This document shows positions 33,378-43,180 of a stretch of DNA of 64,000 nucleotides, one piece after another. The position numbers and the translations under genes are program-made. Positions within the stretch are counted from its first letter, which is position 1, and each line of letters begins with the position of its first letter. The DNA is from Prorocentrum cordatum (Eukaryota; Sar; Dinophyceae; Prorocentrales; Prorocentraceae): positions 62,001-126,000 of the forward strand of contig CAUYUJ010018560.1 of the NCBI GenBank assembly GCA_963575745.1, written 5' to 3'. The notes beneath the pieces are model-generated. The model did not search any database, was not told where the DNA came from, and worked only from the letters and a program-made list of their open reading frames with translations.

Positions 33378-33682
33378 GGGGTACATTGCTATAAGAACTG
33401 TTGATGCACCTTCTTCGTCGCTCGCTGCGGGTCCTGGGGTGGCCCAGACCTTCTTTGGGCCCCTGGGACCATCAGGGGATAGGAAACTTCCGTCGGGCCC
33501 CTGCTGGTAGGCCGATTTCTCACCTGATGCGCCTACTGTGGAGGCACGGGCGTCAGGAGGTCCCGCCCCGCGCTTGCGCGAGCACTTCGTGGGCCCCGCG
33601 GCTGGGACATAGCACGGAGGAATAAAGAACGAGGCGCGCTCACCGGCGTGGCGGCGCCCTGCGGTCGTCGCCAGCAGGAGGA

Positions 33683-33860
33683 AGCAGAGCCGCCATAATC
33701 CATTGTGAGGACGCAAGGTTAGGCTGCACGACCCTTGCAAGTCCCATCTGTGATTAGGGCCCCGTGGGCGTCGATATTGGCTCAAGATGGGTCGAAGAAG
33801 CAGGAATGCAAGGGTAGCCTTGATGAAACGGCGCATCCTTAATACGGATTTTGACTGTGT
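33683..33860. mobile_element. Tc1/mariner-like MITE, copy 2 (left end degraded)
   Basis: The right end GCGCATCCTTAATACGGATT then TTGACTGTG matches copies 1 and 3. The interior GGAATGCAAGGGTAGCC matches GGATGCAAGGGTATTC at 40312. The left end (CATTGTGAGGACGCAAGG) is only partly preserved. Confidence 0.6.
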
Positions 33861-35020
33861 CCGGACCTCCGATGTGACACAAAAGGGCGTGCTACAGTGG
33901 GAGCTTCTGCGGAAGTCACGCCTTCCTGGCCCCAGGCGTGCGAGGAAACGAGGCCAGCAACTGCATTTCCTGCACCGCTTCCAGCGAATCAGACAGCACC
34001 TGGCGCATATGTAATCCCAAACGGACGCCCTCGCTCGAGACGTGCTCGCAAAACCGGCTCCAGGGGAGACTGAGGCGGTGATGTGGCTGATTAGATGGAT
34101 TGAAATAGAAAGCCAAAGCCGAGCACACGGGCTGAAACCGCATGCCGGTTGGCCCGGCCCGCTTGAGGTCTTTCTGTGCGCTGCATCCCGTGTGACATAG
34201 CCGATCGTAGCCTGTGTGGTTGGGAGAAGCCTATATCAATGCCAGCAGGCATTGAGAGGTGGTTGGAGACGAGCTTGGCCAGACGCGGGTGCGCTTGGTG
34301 CGCCAGCCTGCGCGCGCACAAGCTCACAGCCAGGCGCAACGGCGCCCCAGCGTGCGTAGCACAGTGCGGTGGGCACAAACATGACATGCCTTTGCCTTTG
34401 CGCACGCTCTGGCGCACAGCTGAACATACTGATGCCCAGCGTGCGCTGCAAGGCGCTTAGGCGCGCGCAGGCATAGCACGTCACGCGCGCTGGCACCGCC
34501 GGGCACCAACCAGGCCCCAGCGCGCGTAGCACGACGCCTAAGGAGCGCAATGGCATAGCACACTGTGCTGGCGCAGCTGCATCACCTGGCATGGACAATT
34601 CCCTGGGCGCGCTGAGCAGCACATGGGTGCGCATAGGTAGCGTGCATCGCGAGGCTTGCACCGCCGCGCACTGGCAGTGCGCAGGCGTGCTCCCCACCAG
34701 CGAGTCCTGAGTGATAGGACACTTGCCACTGAAGAGACAAGCGTGCACACTGCTCTGCCCGAAGCTGCGGTGGCAAAGAGTGCGTGGCCGCGCGCCTAGA
34801 CCGAATGGCACAGCGTTATGCGTAAACGTGATCTTGCGGCCGAAAGCACAACAAACGTATCAGCGTGCCTGAAGCTGCACAGTCTGTGCATCGTGCGTCC
34901 GGACGCCAGGGCGCACAAAATGTACCAGATCGTGAGATAACAAGTCTTGTTGTCAAGTGAATGGCAAAGCTCTGCCCCGATGCCCTCCCAATCGCACTCT
35001 GCATTGCTACCTTGTTGAAT
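33861..35020. other. No gene; degenerate CGTAGCACG-type words
   Basis: From about 34240 to 34760 words such as CCAGCGCGCGTAGCACG and GGCATAGCAC recur irregularly, so this is probably an old minisatellite. Minus frames up to 191 codons cross it without motifs. Confidence 0.45.
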
Positions 35021-36240
35021 AAGTTAACGGGCGGCGTGCCCGAGGTAAAGTTGACAAGAGGTCATGGCCAGGACCGCGCGCGGTGTAGCACGTAGACTGG
35101 GCAGTTTTCCTGTTCCTTGGAAAATGGTATGCGACAAGGCTTCCAGGCAACACGCGGCACGACAGCCATAGGTGCCAACGACATGCCTGGGCGCCTCATC
35201 CTGGGGGAACACTGGTGCAGGTGGTAATGAGGTGCCCGTCGAATTCCGCGTCGAAGAAGACCACGCAGAAAACGAAATACGGCAGCTCGGAGTTGCCGAA
35301 CTGGTCGAAGAAGCGGATGGGACGAAGAGCCCAGTGAGCAACGGTCGTGGCGTAGCCAACGTGCTGGCTGCATCTGGACCTAATGTTTGCAGCCCTCGCC
35401 CGATGCATGTTTGGCCGGCTGCGGTCCAGTCGGGGCAAAAACATGCATCGGCGACATCATGTTGGTGATCAATAGCTTGGTGCCCCCAGGCGCCAAGATG
35501 GGGATCCTCCTCGATAAGGTCCCACCGCGATGTGAACTGCGGAAGCGCATTGGGGCTCGGGCCTGCGCAAAGATAAACACGATGTTGAAGCAGGCGGCAG
35601 CCGTAGTAGTGCTGCTGCACTTGGTTGGTGCCAATGGTGGTGTGGTGCGATAAATACATAGCGTTCAGTGCTCCACTTGAGTGATGCGACGCGCTCGCAA
35701 CGACAGCCAGCACTGTCGCACGCATCGCGAGGCACGGCACTAGCCCAGGGAGGAGCCTCGAAGTCATGCCCGACGAGAAGCTGCGGCCAGTGCCTGTGGG
35801 AGGCGATGGGTCGGGGAACGTCGTGGCGCTACCGTGGGCGAGTCGTTCCACATCGCGGCGATGCCTGCAGCTGCCGTTATCGACTGGTGCCCTGCGCAGC
35901 TGGACTCTCGCACATCTCATGCGGCGCGACGTTTGTCGTTGTCGCAGCCTGTGCGCGTCCAGGGCGAAGCACCAGACGGCTTGCAGAACAGCCACCAGCA
36001 CAAGCTGCTCGGAAAACGGCGGGGTATGCACATTGAAAAGGCTGGGAGAAGTGCAAGCGTGCGTCCGCGTCGCGCCATGCACAACTCCGTGGATCGCGAG
36101 CTGGGATCGCTCCCAGCTCCGCTGCCAACTAGAATTGCGGGTGGCAGCGGTGAAGGGTAAGAGACATGGCGGACGTGGCACCACGAGAGACAGCAGAGCG
36201 GCGACCCTTTCCCCTCCCAGCGCTCTACAGGTTCGCGGGC
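35021..36240 (-). other. Possible decayed coding sequence, not resolved
   Basis: A 386-codon minus frame (35024-36184) is open. Locally protein-like stretches appear in different frames, for example RPIRFFDQFGNSELPYFVFC near 35350-35270 and LPQFTSRWDLIEEDPHLGAW near 35560-35490. This is compatible with an old frameshifted copy of a gene, but no family or consistent model is seen. Confidence 0.25.
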
Positions 36241-36284
36241 CCGCTGTGAGCCAGACTGCCGCGGACCCCTCCTATCCGAGTGGG

Positions 36285-36368
36285 GACGAGGGCGAGGCGG
36301 AGGAGGAGGAGGAACGAGGACGAGGAGGTGGAGGAGGAGAAGGAGGAGGAGCGAGGAGCGAGCAAGAG
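36285..36368. repeat. (GAG)n microsatellite
   Basis: GGAGGAGGA triplets with GAACGAGGACGAGG interruptions. Confidence 0.9.
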
Positions 36369-36555
36369 CGAAAAGGAGGAGCTACTGGTCTCCGCCTCCA
36401 CTCTTTCCGCACCCCTTTCGATCGTACCCATTGCTGTCTGTGATTTCTTGACGTTGTTTTCCTGCCCACGCGCTGCACGGCGTATGGCTTGTGAGTGAGT
36501 GAGTGAGAGTTCGATCGTACCGGTCGGCGACTCCGAAAAGGTGTGGTTTGCACGA

Positions 36556-36678
36556 GGTGTGGCTTGCAACCCGCGCATGGGGGTGGGGCGAAGACCTCGA
36601 CAGAGGTCTCTGCCGCGCCCCGACGAGGGCTCATCACCGACCCCCGAAGACCCCACGGCTCCAATCGCAAGCCACACC
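36556..36678. mobile_element. TIR element family E, copy 1
   Basis: Perfect 12-bp inverted ends, GGTGTGGCTTGC at 36556-36567 and GCAAGCCACACC at 36667-36678. The interior CGAAGACCTCGACAGAGGTC and CTGCCGCGCCCCGACGAGGG matches copy 2 at 55761-55904. Confidence 0.8.
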
Positions 36679-36689
36679 CGAGCGTAAGT

Positions 36690-36875
36690 ACACCCACTGT
36701 GTATGAAGGGGTCCCAGGACACACAAATAAATACACAAATAAAATTATTCCACATTGTTTCCCATATTTCTTGAGTTCTTGTCTTCCCCCCCACTTCCCA
36801 TATTTTCCCATATTTTCTGGGGAGTGGACGATTAATTGTGTCTGTGTGTGTTTTTCCCCTCCTGAGTATAGGGGA
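36690..36875 (+). repeat. Dispersed repeat G, copy 2
   Basis: GAAGGGGTCCCAGGACACAC, AAATAAATACACAAATAAAA, CCCATATTTTCTGGGG and AATTGTGTCTGTGTGTG, as at 14700-14880. Confidence 0.75.
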
Positions 36876-36989
36876 ACAAGCAATGGCATAGACAGAAGAA
36901 CTCGGGCCTCCGACTTGTTATATGCTCATGCCGCTGCTTGTTCCCCGATTGCAGTCGATCGTGCCCCGCGCAGGAGTCCCCCTGATCGA

Positions 36990-37195
36990 ATCGAGAAGTC
37001 GGACTGGCGATCGGCATGAATCGGATCGGCTGAAGTCGGCAGCCAAGTCGCGAGAAGTCGAATCGGCAGAAAAATCGGCAGGCCAGTAGGCCTCCGTTGA
37101 GAAGCCAGGATCCGCATCGGAATCCGAGGTCGAATCGAATCGGAATCGGAATCCGTGGAAATCGGATCGGATCGGATCGGAGCTTGCCATCGCTC
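36990..37195. repeat. Short GAATCGGAATCGG minisatellite
   Basis: Repeats of AATCGG, GATCGG and AGTCGG, ending in GGATCGGATCGGATCGG directly before element A. Confidence 0.8.
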
Positions 37196-37314
37196 GGACG
37201 TCCACTCCCCGCGCGCACTCTTCGGCCTCGCGCGTGAATTCTCTCTTACTCGATGACCCAGGATGCTCCTCGAGGGCCCCCGCCGAGAAAGCACGCACAC
37301 GCCCGAGCGATGCC
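37196..37314. mobile_element. TIR element family A, copy 5
   Basis: Left GCCATCGCTCGGACGTCCAC and right CACGCCCGAGCGATGCC are inverted ends around 119 bp. The interior (GCGCGCACTCTTCGGCC, GGATGCTCCTCGAGG, CGCCGAGAAAGCACGC) aligns with copies 1 and 4. Confidence 0.85.
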
Positions 37315-37473
37315 GAGGGAGGCAGCGAGAGGAGCCCTGCCAGCGGGGGGCGCAGAGCGGCCCCCCCCCCACTCTCCCCTCCTGCGAGGGCCGCGCGCCG
37401 GGGGCGTCGCCGCTTGCGGCGCCGGCGGCTCCGGGCGGCGCACAGTCGCCGCCTCCGCCGCTCGGGGCACGGT

Positions 37474-37612
37474 CTTCTTGCCTCTCCCTCTCCCTCTCCC
37501 TCTCCCTCTCCCTCTCCCTCTCCTCCTCCTCCTCCTCCTCCTCCTCCTCGTCCTCGTCCTCCTCCTCCTCCTCCTCCTCCTCCTCCTCCTCCTCCTCCTC
37601 CTCCTCGTAGAC
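37474..37612. repeat. (CTCTCC)n and (CTC)n microsatellite
   Basis: CTCCCT hexamers followed by CTC triplets with CGT interruptions. Confidence 0.95.
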
Positions 37613-37799
37613 ATAAACCTTTGGCGCTCTGCGCCGATTTCTGGGATCCGCGCCAGACCTCCCTCCCTGGCACGCGGAGCGCGCGCCAGGGGCGGCGCCT
37701 CCGGGGCCCCCCGCGCAGATGCGCAAAGTCCTCGCGGAGCGCCAGAAGTTTATGTTGATGGCGCCTTTTCTTCTTCGATTGCCCTGGCCCCGGATCCCC

Positions 37800-38045
37800 C
37801 TGGGCTCTGGGCGATGTCGCCAGCAGGGCGGACACTTCCGCCCTTTCTTTCCAAGCTCCTCGGAAACCAATGTCCGCTCTGCTCTGCTGTGGCTGCTTCC
37901 GCCCTACCTTGGCGGAGAGACCCGCCGTACGTTTCTCCGAAGCGGCAATTTCCGCCCTACTCGTTCGCGTCGTTTGGGGTGCATTTCCGACCAAACTGAA
38001 ATTGGAAACTCAACCAAAGCACGGCGGATCCAGAGACAGGGTGGA
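37800..38045 (+). repeat. Dispersed repeat family F, copy 3
   Basis: GGGCGATGTCGCCAGCAGGG, GGCTGCTTCCGCCC, GCGGCAATTTCCGCCC, TTTGGGGTGCATTTCC and AGCACGGCGGATCC. This is the longest and best-preserved copy. Confidence 0.7.
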
Positions 38046-38159
38046 GGGGCCGCTTTCGCCGCTTGCCAGGGGGCCGGAAACATACACGAACGACGATAAG
38101 AAACGGGTATTGCGCGAGATGGCATGGCGACCTTACGCTCGCTGCACCTTACAGTCATC

Positions 38160-38548
38160 ACTACAAGCACACGCTTGTGGAACCGATATCGCAAGAAAAA
38201 CAACGACACCATACATCAATTTTCAAGGGCAACCACCCCTTGAAAATAACAACGACACCTCGGCTAAACCGGTAACCCTCCGCCTGCGACATCTTGACAA
38301 CGGCCGAAAATCGATAGACGAATCGTACGGTATATTTTGACAAAAAAACTCAAAATAAGGAACCAGTCGAAAGGTTTTAATAGACAACACGTAAAGGAAA
38401 AACGCGCTTTTGATATGAAAACAGAAGCAGGCATTTGCGATGCAGGGGCAACTGATTCAAATATCATAAAGAATCTGAGATGGAAACTAAGCATTTGCGC
38501 TCATGTCCATTCTGCCTTAGTTTCAACGCGTGCGCATGTATATTTTCA
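38160..38548. other. A+T-rich island with small hairpins; no gene called
   Basis: About 390 bp much richer in A+T than its surroundings. ATTTTCAAGGG and CCCCTTGAAAAT (38219-38247) form an inverted repeat flanked by direct repeats ACAACGACACC at 38200-38210 and 38249-38259. A 71-codon plus frame (38337-38552) starts with TTG, not ATG, and has no recognised motif. Confidence 0.5.
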
Positions 38549-38588
38549 CTAGAACCACGCGCGCGCTTCGCGCGCGCTTAGGTTCTAG
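38549..38588. repeat. 40-bp hairpin CTAGAACC...GGTTCTAG
   Basis: CTAGAACC, ACGCGCGCGC, CGCGCGCGCT and GGTTCTAG form an almost perfect palindrome with a two-base centre. It could be a terminator-like or small foldback structure; its function is unknown. Confidence 0.75.
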
Positions 38589-38719
38589 CTAGGAGGCGAG
38601 CTGGAGTCAACGAAAGTCGCAGGGAAGGGGGCAGGGGGAAGAAGGCCAGAGAGCGCTGAAGGATACAAATACTGGAACCCTCTTGTGATTTTGTGGGGGG
38701 CCTCGTCCGGCCGCTCGCT

Positions 38720-39610
38720 GGGAGTTTGACGTAGCTTCTCGGGAGCCTCTGAACCTGTCGGGGGCCTCCTGGAAGCAGGTTCGAAGCATTTTGGGGGCCG
38801 ATTTGGGGCTTCTCGGGGCCTCCTTTGGGCCTCTTGGGGGTCTCCTGGGGCCTCTTGAGGGGCCTCCTTGGGGCCTCCTGGCGGCCTCTTGGGGCGGAAG
38901 GCTCGAGCTTGCGGTTCGTGGTCCCCCTCTGGGCCCCCTCTTGGGCCCGTCTTGGGGCCCTCTTGGGCCATCTTGGGCGCCTCTTGGGCCGTCTTGGGGC
39001 CCTCTTGGGCTGTCCTGGGGCCCTCTTGGAAGCTTCTTGTGCCGTCTTGGGGCGGTCTTGGAGGCCTCTTGGGCCGTCTTGGACGCGGTGAAAGCCCAAG
39101 ATGCGAACATGCGAAAAATATACGTTTTCCCACAGGAATGGCACGATTTTTGTTTCTTGGACCTCTCTTGGGGTGCCTCTCGGAACGTCTTGGGGTGCTT
39201 TTGGGAGCCTTTTGGCGCCTCTTGGCGGCATTTTGGCGCCTCCTGGAGCCTCTTGGGCCGGAAGCTCGGAATTCGAGGTTGGCTTTCTCCGTCTGGGACC
39301 CCTCTCGAACTCGTCTTGGGGCTCTCTTCGGCCGTCTTGGGGCCGTCCTGGGCCACTCGTGCGCAGCCTTGGAGCGCTCCCGGAGGCCTCGTAGACCGTC
39401 TTGGGCGCCTCTTGGGCCGTCTTGGACGCGGTGAAAGCCCAAGAGGCGAACATGCGAAAAATATACGTTTTCCCATAGGAATGGCACGATTTTTGCTTCT
39501 TGGGCCTCTCTTGGGCTGCCTCTCGGAGCGTCTTGGAGGCTTCTGGGACCTTCTTGGTGTCATGACAGGCGTCTTGGAAGGCATCTGGAGCCATCGGAGC
39601 GCGTTCCGAA
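38720..39610. repeat. Degenerate CTTGGGGCCTC array with a 358-bp higher-order repeat (family D)
   Basis: CTTGGGCCGTCTTGG-type words fill the region. A block starting GACGCGGTGAAAGCCCAAGA and running through GAACATGCGAAAAATATACG and GAATGGCACGATTTTTG occurs near 39071 and again near 39427, so the array has higher-order units. Frames up to 401 codons on the minus strand are repeat-driven. Confidence 0.75.
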
Positions 39611-40190
39611 GCCGCCTGCGAACGATCTTGGACGGCGTCCGGCGGTCCGACGAGCCTCCGGGCCCCCCGGGGCCCACATTTGTGGTCGGGGTCCCGGCCC
39701 CGGGCCCCCGGACCCGGTGCGCCGTTATATGTATAAACGCGCTCCTTTCTAATGTCCTTCTGCGCGTTCTAATGGTCATCGCGCGAATAGGAATCATAAT
39801 GTATGCTTTCACTCAATGCGACTCTAGCTCGGATCTCAAAACTTAGGTTGGTTTATGCGGTTTCGCTCGTCGCAGAGGCCAAAGAAACTCGAACACACAT
39901 TCCGCTATTGCGAAACTCAAATTAAGCAACTCGCGCAAAACTCTCGAAGGCACCGCGGGCCGCGAGAGAGGACGGGGGAGATCCACCTAACCGTTCAGGG
40001 GGCCACGACCCACAACAGAGGCCCGTCCTGAGGGGTTCGACGGTGCGCCCACCGTCGTCGTGCAACCGCCGCGCAAAAATTGAACGCTGGGCTGCCCTGA
40101 AGGGTTGAACGGTGCCCGCCAACAAAAATCGACAGAGGAATCTTGGATCCGACGGTCACCCCAGTCCCGCAGCGACTGCCAGGACTGATA
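39611..40190. other. No gene seen
   Basis: No convincing frame. GGTTCGACGGTGCGCCCACC and GGTTGAACGGTGCCCGCC near 40036 and 40103 are a loose direct repeat. Confidence 0.4.
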
Positions 40191-40369
40191 TACAGTCGAC
40201 CCGTATAGTGAGGATGCGCGGTAAGGAAGCAAGGGCCTTGGAAGGCCATGCCGACATTTTGCGAGCGGGGCGCTGCCAGCGAAAGCGGCCACGAGTGGGC
40301 CGAAGGGGAAGGATGCAAGGGTATTCGTGGAAAGCCGCCCTTCTTAATGAACTATGCGGGTTGACTGTA
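40191..40369. mobile_element. Tc1/mariner-like MITE, copy 3 (best preserved)
   Basis: Left TACAGTCGACCCGTATAGT and right ACTATGCGGGTTGACTGTA are inverted ends of 19 bp with two mismatches, enclosing 179 bp and bordered by TA. The interior GGTAAGGAAGCAAGGGCCTT and GGATGCAAGGGTATTC matches copies 1 and 2. Confidence 0.8.
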
Positions 40370-40379
40370 CACGAAATGA

Positions 40380-40505
40380 CATAGCGAACCTACGCCGCAG
40401 CTTACGCAGCCCGCCAGCGCGGCACGCCAGATTTGGAAGCGAGAGCGCTTACGCGCGACCTTGCGCGAGGAGCTTACGCGCCAACGTCGGTGATGACGGC
40501 CCCTT
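40380..40505 (+). repeat. Dispersed repeat L, copy 2
   Basis: CGCCAGCGCGGCACGCCAG, GCGCTTACGCGCGACCTTGC and GAGCTTACGCGCCAACGTCG, as at 20005-20130. Confidence 0.7.
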
Positions 40506-40724
40506 TGTTCTGCATCGGTCACATGGCTGGTTGCACATGGCCGATTCTGGAAATCCTGAACCCGACAATGCTGCCATCTCTTGGGGATTCGATTTTTCCC
40601 TACCTAGGCTCTGCCTGGAAGGGTTCTTACTCTCTTTGCTTAAAGAGGCCGGGCAGTGCTACACGCCCCGGGCGGTTCCCCCAGTCCCCGCCCCGCGGTT
40701 CCCCCAGTCCCCTGGGAGCTTTAG
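40506..40724. other. No gene seen
   Basis: Short interval with no recognised motif, leading into the satellite. Confidence 0.4.
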
Positions 40725-41892
40725 CCTTAGCTTCAGCTTTAGCTTAGCTTTAGCTTTAGCTTTAGCTTTAGCTTAGCTTTAGCTTAGCTTTAGCTTAGCT
40801 TTAGCATAGCTTTAGCTTAGTTTTAGCTTAGCGTTAGCTTAGCTTTAGCTTAGCTTTAGCTTAGCTTTAGCTTAGCTTTAGCTTAGCTTTAGCTTAGCTT
40901 TAGCTTAACGTCAGCTTAGTGTTAGCTTAGCTTTAGCTTAGCTTTAGCTTAGCTTTAGCTTAGCTTGAGCTTAACTCCAGCTTAGTGTTAGCTTAACTTT
41001 AGCTTAGCTTCAGCTTAGCTTCAGCTTAGCTTTAGCTGAGCTTTAGCTTAGCCTTAGCTTAGCTTTAGCTTAGCTTTAGCTTAGCTTTAGCTTAGCTTTA
41101 GCTTAGCTTTGACTTCGCTTTAGCTTAGCTTCAGCTTAGCTTTAGCTTAGCTTCAGCTTAGCTTTAGCTTAGCTTCAGCTTAGCTTTAGCTTAGCCTTAG
41201 CCTAGCTTTAGCTTAGCTTTAGCTTAGCTTCAGCTTAGCTTCAGCTTAGCTTTAGCTTAGCTTTAGCTTAGCTTTAGCTTAGCTTTAGCTTTGATTTAGC
41301 TTCAGCTTAGCTTTAGCTTAGCCTTAGCTTAGCCTTAGCTGAGCTTTAGCTTAGCTTCAGCTGATCTTTAGCTTTAGCTTAGTGCTAGCTTAGCCTTAGC
41401 TTAGCTTTAGCTTAGCTTTAGCTTAGTTTTAGCTTAGCTTTAGCTTAGCATGAGCTTAGCTTCAGCTTAGCTTTAGCCTAGCTTTAGCTTAGCTTCAGCT
41501 TAGCTCCAGCTTAGCTTCAGCTTAGCTTCAGCTTAGTTTCAGCTTAGCTTCAGCTTAGCTTCAGCTTAGCTTCAGCTTAGCTTTAGCTTAGCCTTAGCTT
41601 AGCTTTAGCTTAATTTTCGCTTAGCTTCAGATTAGCTTCAGCTTAGTTTTAGCTTAGCTTCAGCTCAGCTGTAGCGTTGCTTTAGCTTAGCTTTAGCTTA
41701 GCTTCAGTTTAGCTTTAGCTTAGCCTTAGCTTAGCTTTAGCTTAGCTTTAGCTTAGCTTTAGCTTAGCTTCAGCTTAGCTTCAGCTTAGTGTTAGCTTAG
41801 CCTTAGCCTTAGCTTTAGCTTAGCTCCAGCTTAGCTTTAGCTTAGCTTTAGCGTAGCCTTAGCTTAGCTTTAGCTTAGCTTTAGCTTAGCTT
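40725..41892 (+). repeat. 11-bp satellite GCTTTAGCTTA (about 105 copies)
   Basis: Uninterrupted array of TTAGCTTTAGC units, with variants TTAGCTTCAGC, TTAGCCTTAGC and TTAGTGTTAGC. Because 11 is not a multiple of 3 and each unit carries TAG or TAA words, all frames are closed. It starts and ends sharply. The TTTAG core recalls the TTTAGGG telomere unit only superficially. Confidence 0.95.
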
Positions 41893-42499
41893 GACTGTTA
41901 CTACTAATGCTGCTTTCCTAGGGGCTCCAACTCCTAGGTAGGGTCGCACTGGGATAATTCCTTCCGCCGGCGGAACCTCCCTCGTTTGACTTCCACCGCC
42001 TTAACCGACTTACCCACTACATCCCGCTGACGATCCGATGACCCATTACATCCCGCCGCAGATCAATTCGCGACACGCGAACAGCATCCGAGGCCATGGG
42101 CGCTCATGCCATTGCAAACCTCGCAGCACAGTCAAGTCGCATGCGCTCGTCGCCTCGCAGCGTGGCTCGGAGGCTTCAACTGGGCGAACCTTTCCAAGTG
42201 CACGCAGCGCGGGCGGTCTCGGACCGACGCCCGACTTCCGGAAGTTCCCCCGCGGGGCACGGCGCGCCCGAGAGGGGGCGATCCGCGGCGCGCCCGAAGA
42301 CTTCCCACCATGAGGACTCGACCGCGCCACGCGTTCATTAGGGCAGTCGCCCTGCCAGCGCGGCCGAAACTCGGAAGTAAAATCCCGCCCGCAACCACCG
42401 CCCGCGGCACGTCGAAATGTCGCGGGAACGACGCTGGACGCTAGGAGGCCTCGTCTGGCGCCCCCCCCCCGCCCGCCCGCCCGCCTCTCCCCCTCCTAA
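41893..42499. other. No gene seen
   Basis: ATCCCGCTGACGATCCGATG and ATCCCGCCGCAGATC near 42020-42060 form a loose direct repeat. No convincing frame. Confidence 0.4.
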
Positions 42500-43180
42500 T
42501 CTGCGGGCGCGTCGCGGACAGAGGACGCGCTGAAGGACCTCGCCCTGCGCGCCACCTGTGGCGCCGAGAAAGCGCCGCGCCTTCCGCGCTCTGCAAGTGC
42601 CGCCCGCTGTGCGGCCCCTGCGACGTCGACAAGGTGCCACTCCTGCCGCGCCCTGCGAGCGCGTCGCGAGTAGAGGCCGCGGTGAGAGACCATCCACAGC
42701 GCGCCCCCTGCGGCGTCGAGAAAGCGCCACTCCTGCCGCGCCCTGCTAACGCGTCGCGGATTGAGGCCGCGCTCGGGGACCACCCGCTGCGCGCCCCCTC
42801 CGGCGTCGGGAGAGCGCCGCGCCTGCCGCGCTCTGCAGGCGCGCCGCGGATAGGAGCCGCGCAGAGGGGCCACCCTCTGCGAGCCCCCTCGGCCGTCGAC
42901 AAAGTGCCGCTTCTGCCGCGTCCTGCGAGCGCGTCGCGGATGGAGGCCGCGCCGAAGGGCCGCCCTCTTCTGCGCGCCCCCTGCGCCGTCGAAAAAACGC
43001 CACTCCTGCCGCGCCCCGCGAGCGCGTCGAGGATGGAGGCCGCGCCCGGGGACCACCCGCCACGCGCCCCCCCCTGCGGCGTCGAGGAAGCGCCGCGCCC
43101 GCCGCGCCCTGCGAGCGCGCCGCGGATAAAGAGGCCGCGTTCAGGGGCCACCCTTTGCGCGCCACTTGCGGCGTCGAGGG
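42500..43180. repeat. 90-bp tandem array open in frame on both strands
   Basis: GCGTCGCGGATxGAGGCCGC recurs at 42661, 42751, 42841, 42931, 43023 and about 43117, a 90-94 bp period. On plus this gives 30-residue repeats containing PLLPRPASASRMEAAP; on minus it gives repeats containing DALAGRGRSGAFSTPQGA. The plus frame 42634-43419 is 261 codons. With no ATG context, splice evidence or known domain, I class it as a repeat that might be translated. Confidence 0.75.

Noticed and set aside
33772-33786. Possible second relict spliced leader (CGATATTGGCTCAAG before an ATG)
   Set aside because: 13 of 15 bases match, but the site lies inside MITE copy 2, the 5' part of the leader is absent, and the following 75-codon frame is part of the element.
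38578-39846. Frames of 300-400 codons on both strands across family D
   Set aside because: Family D words lack stops in most frames; the translations are low-complexity and change between higher-order copies.
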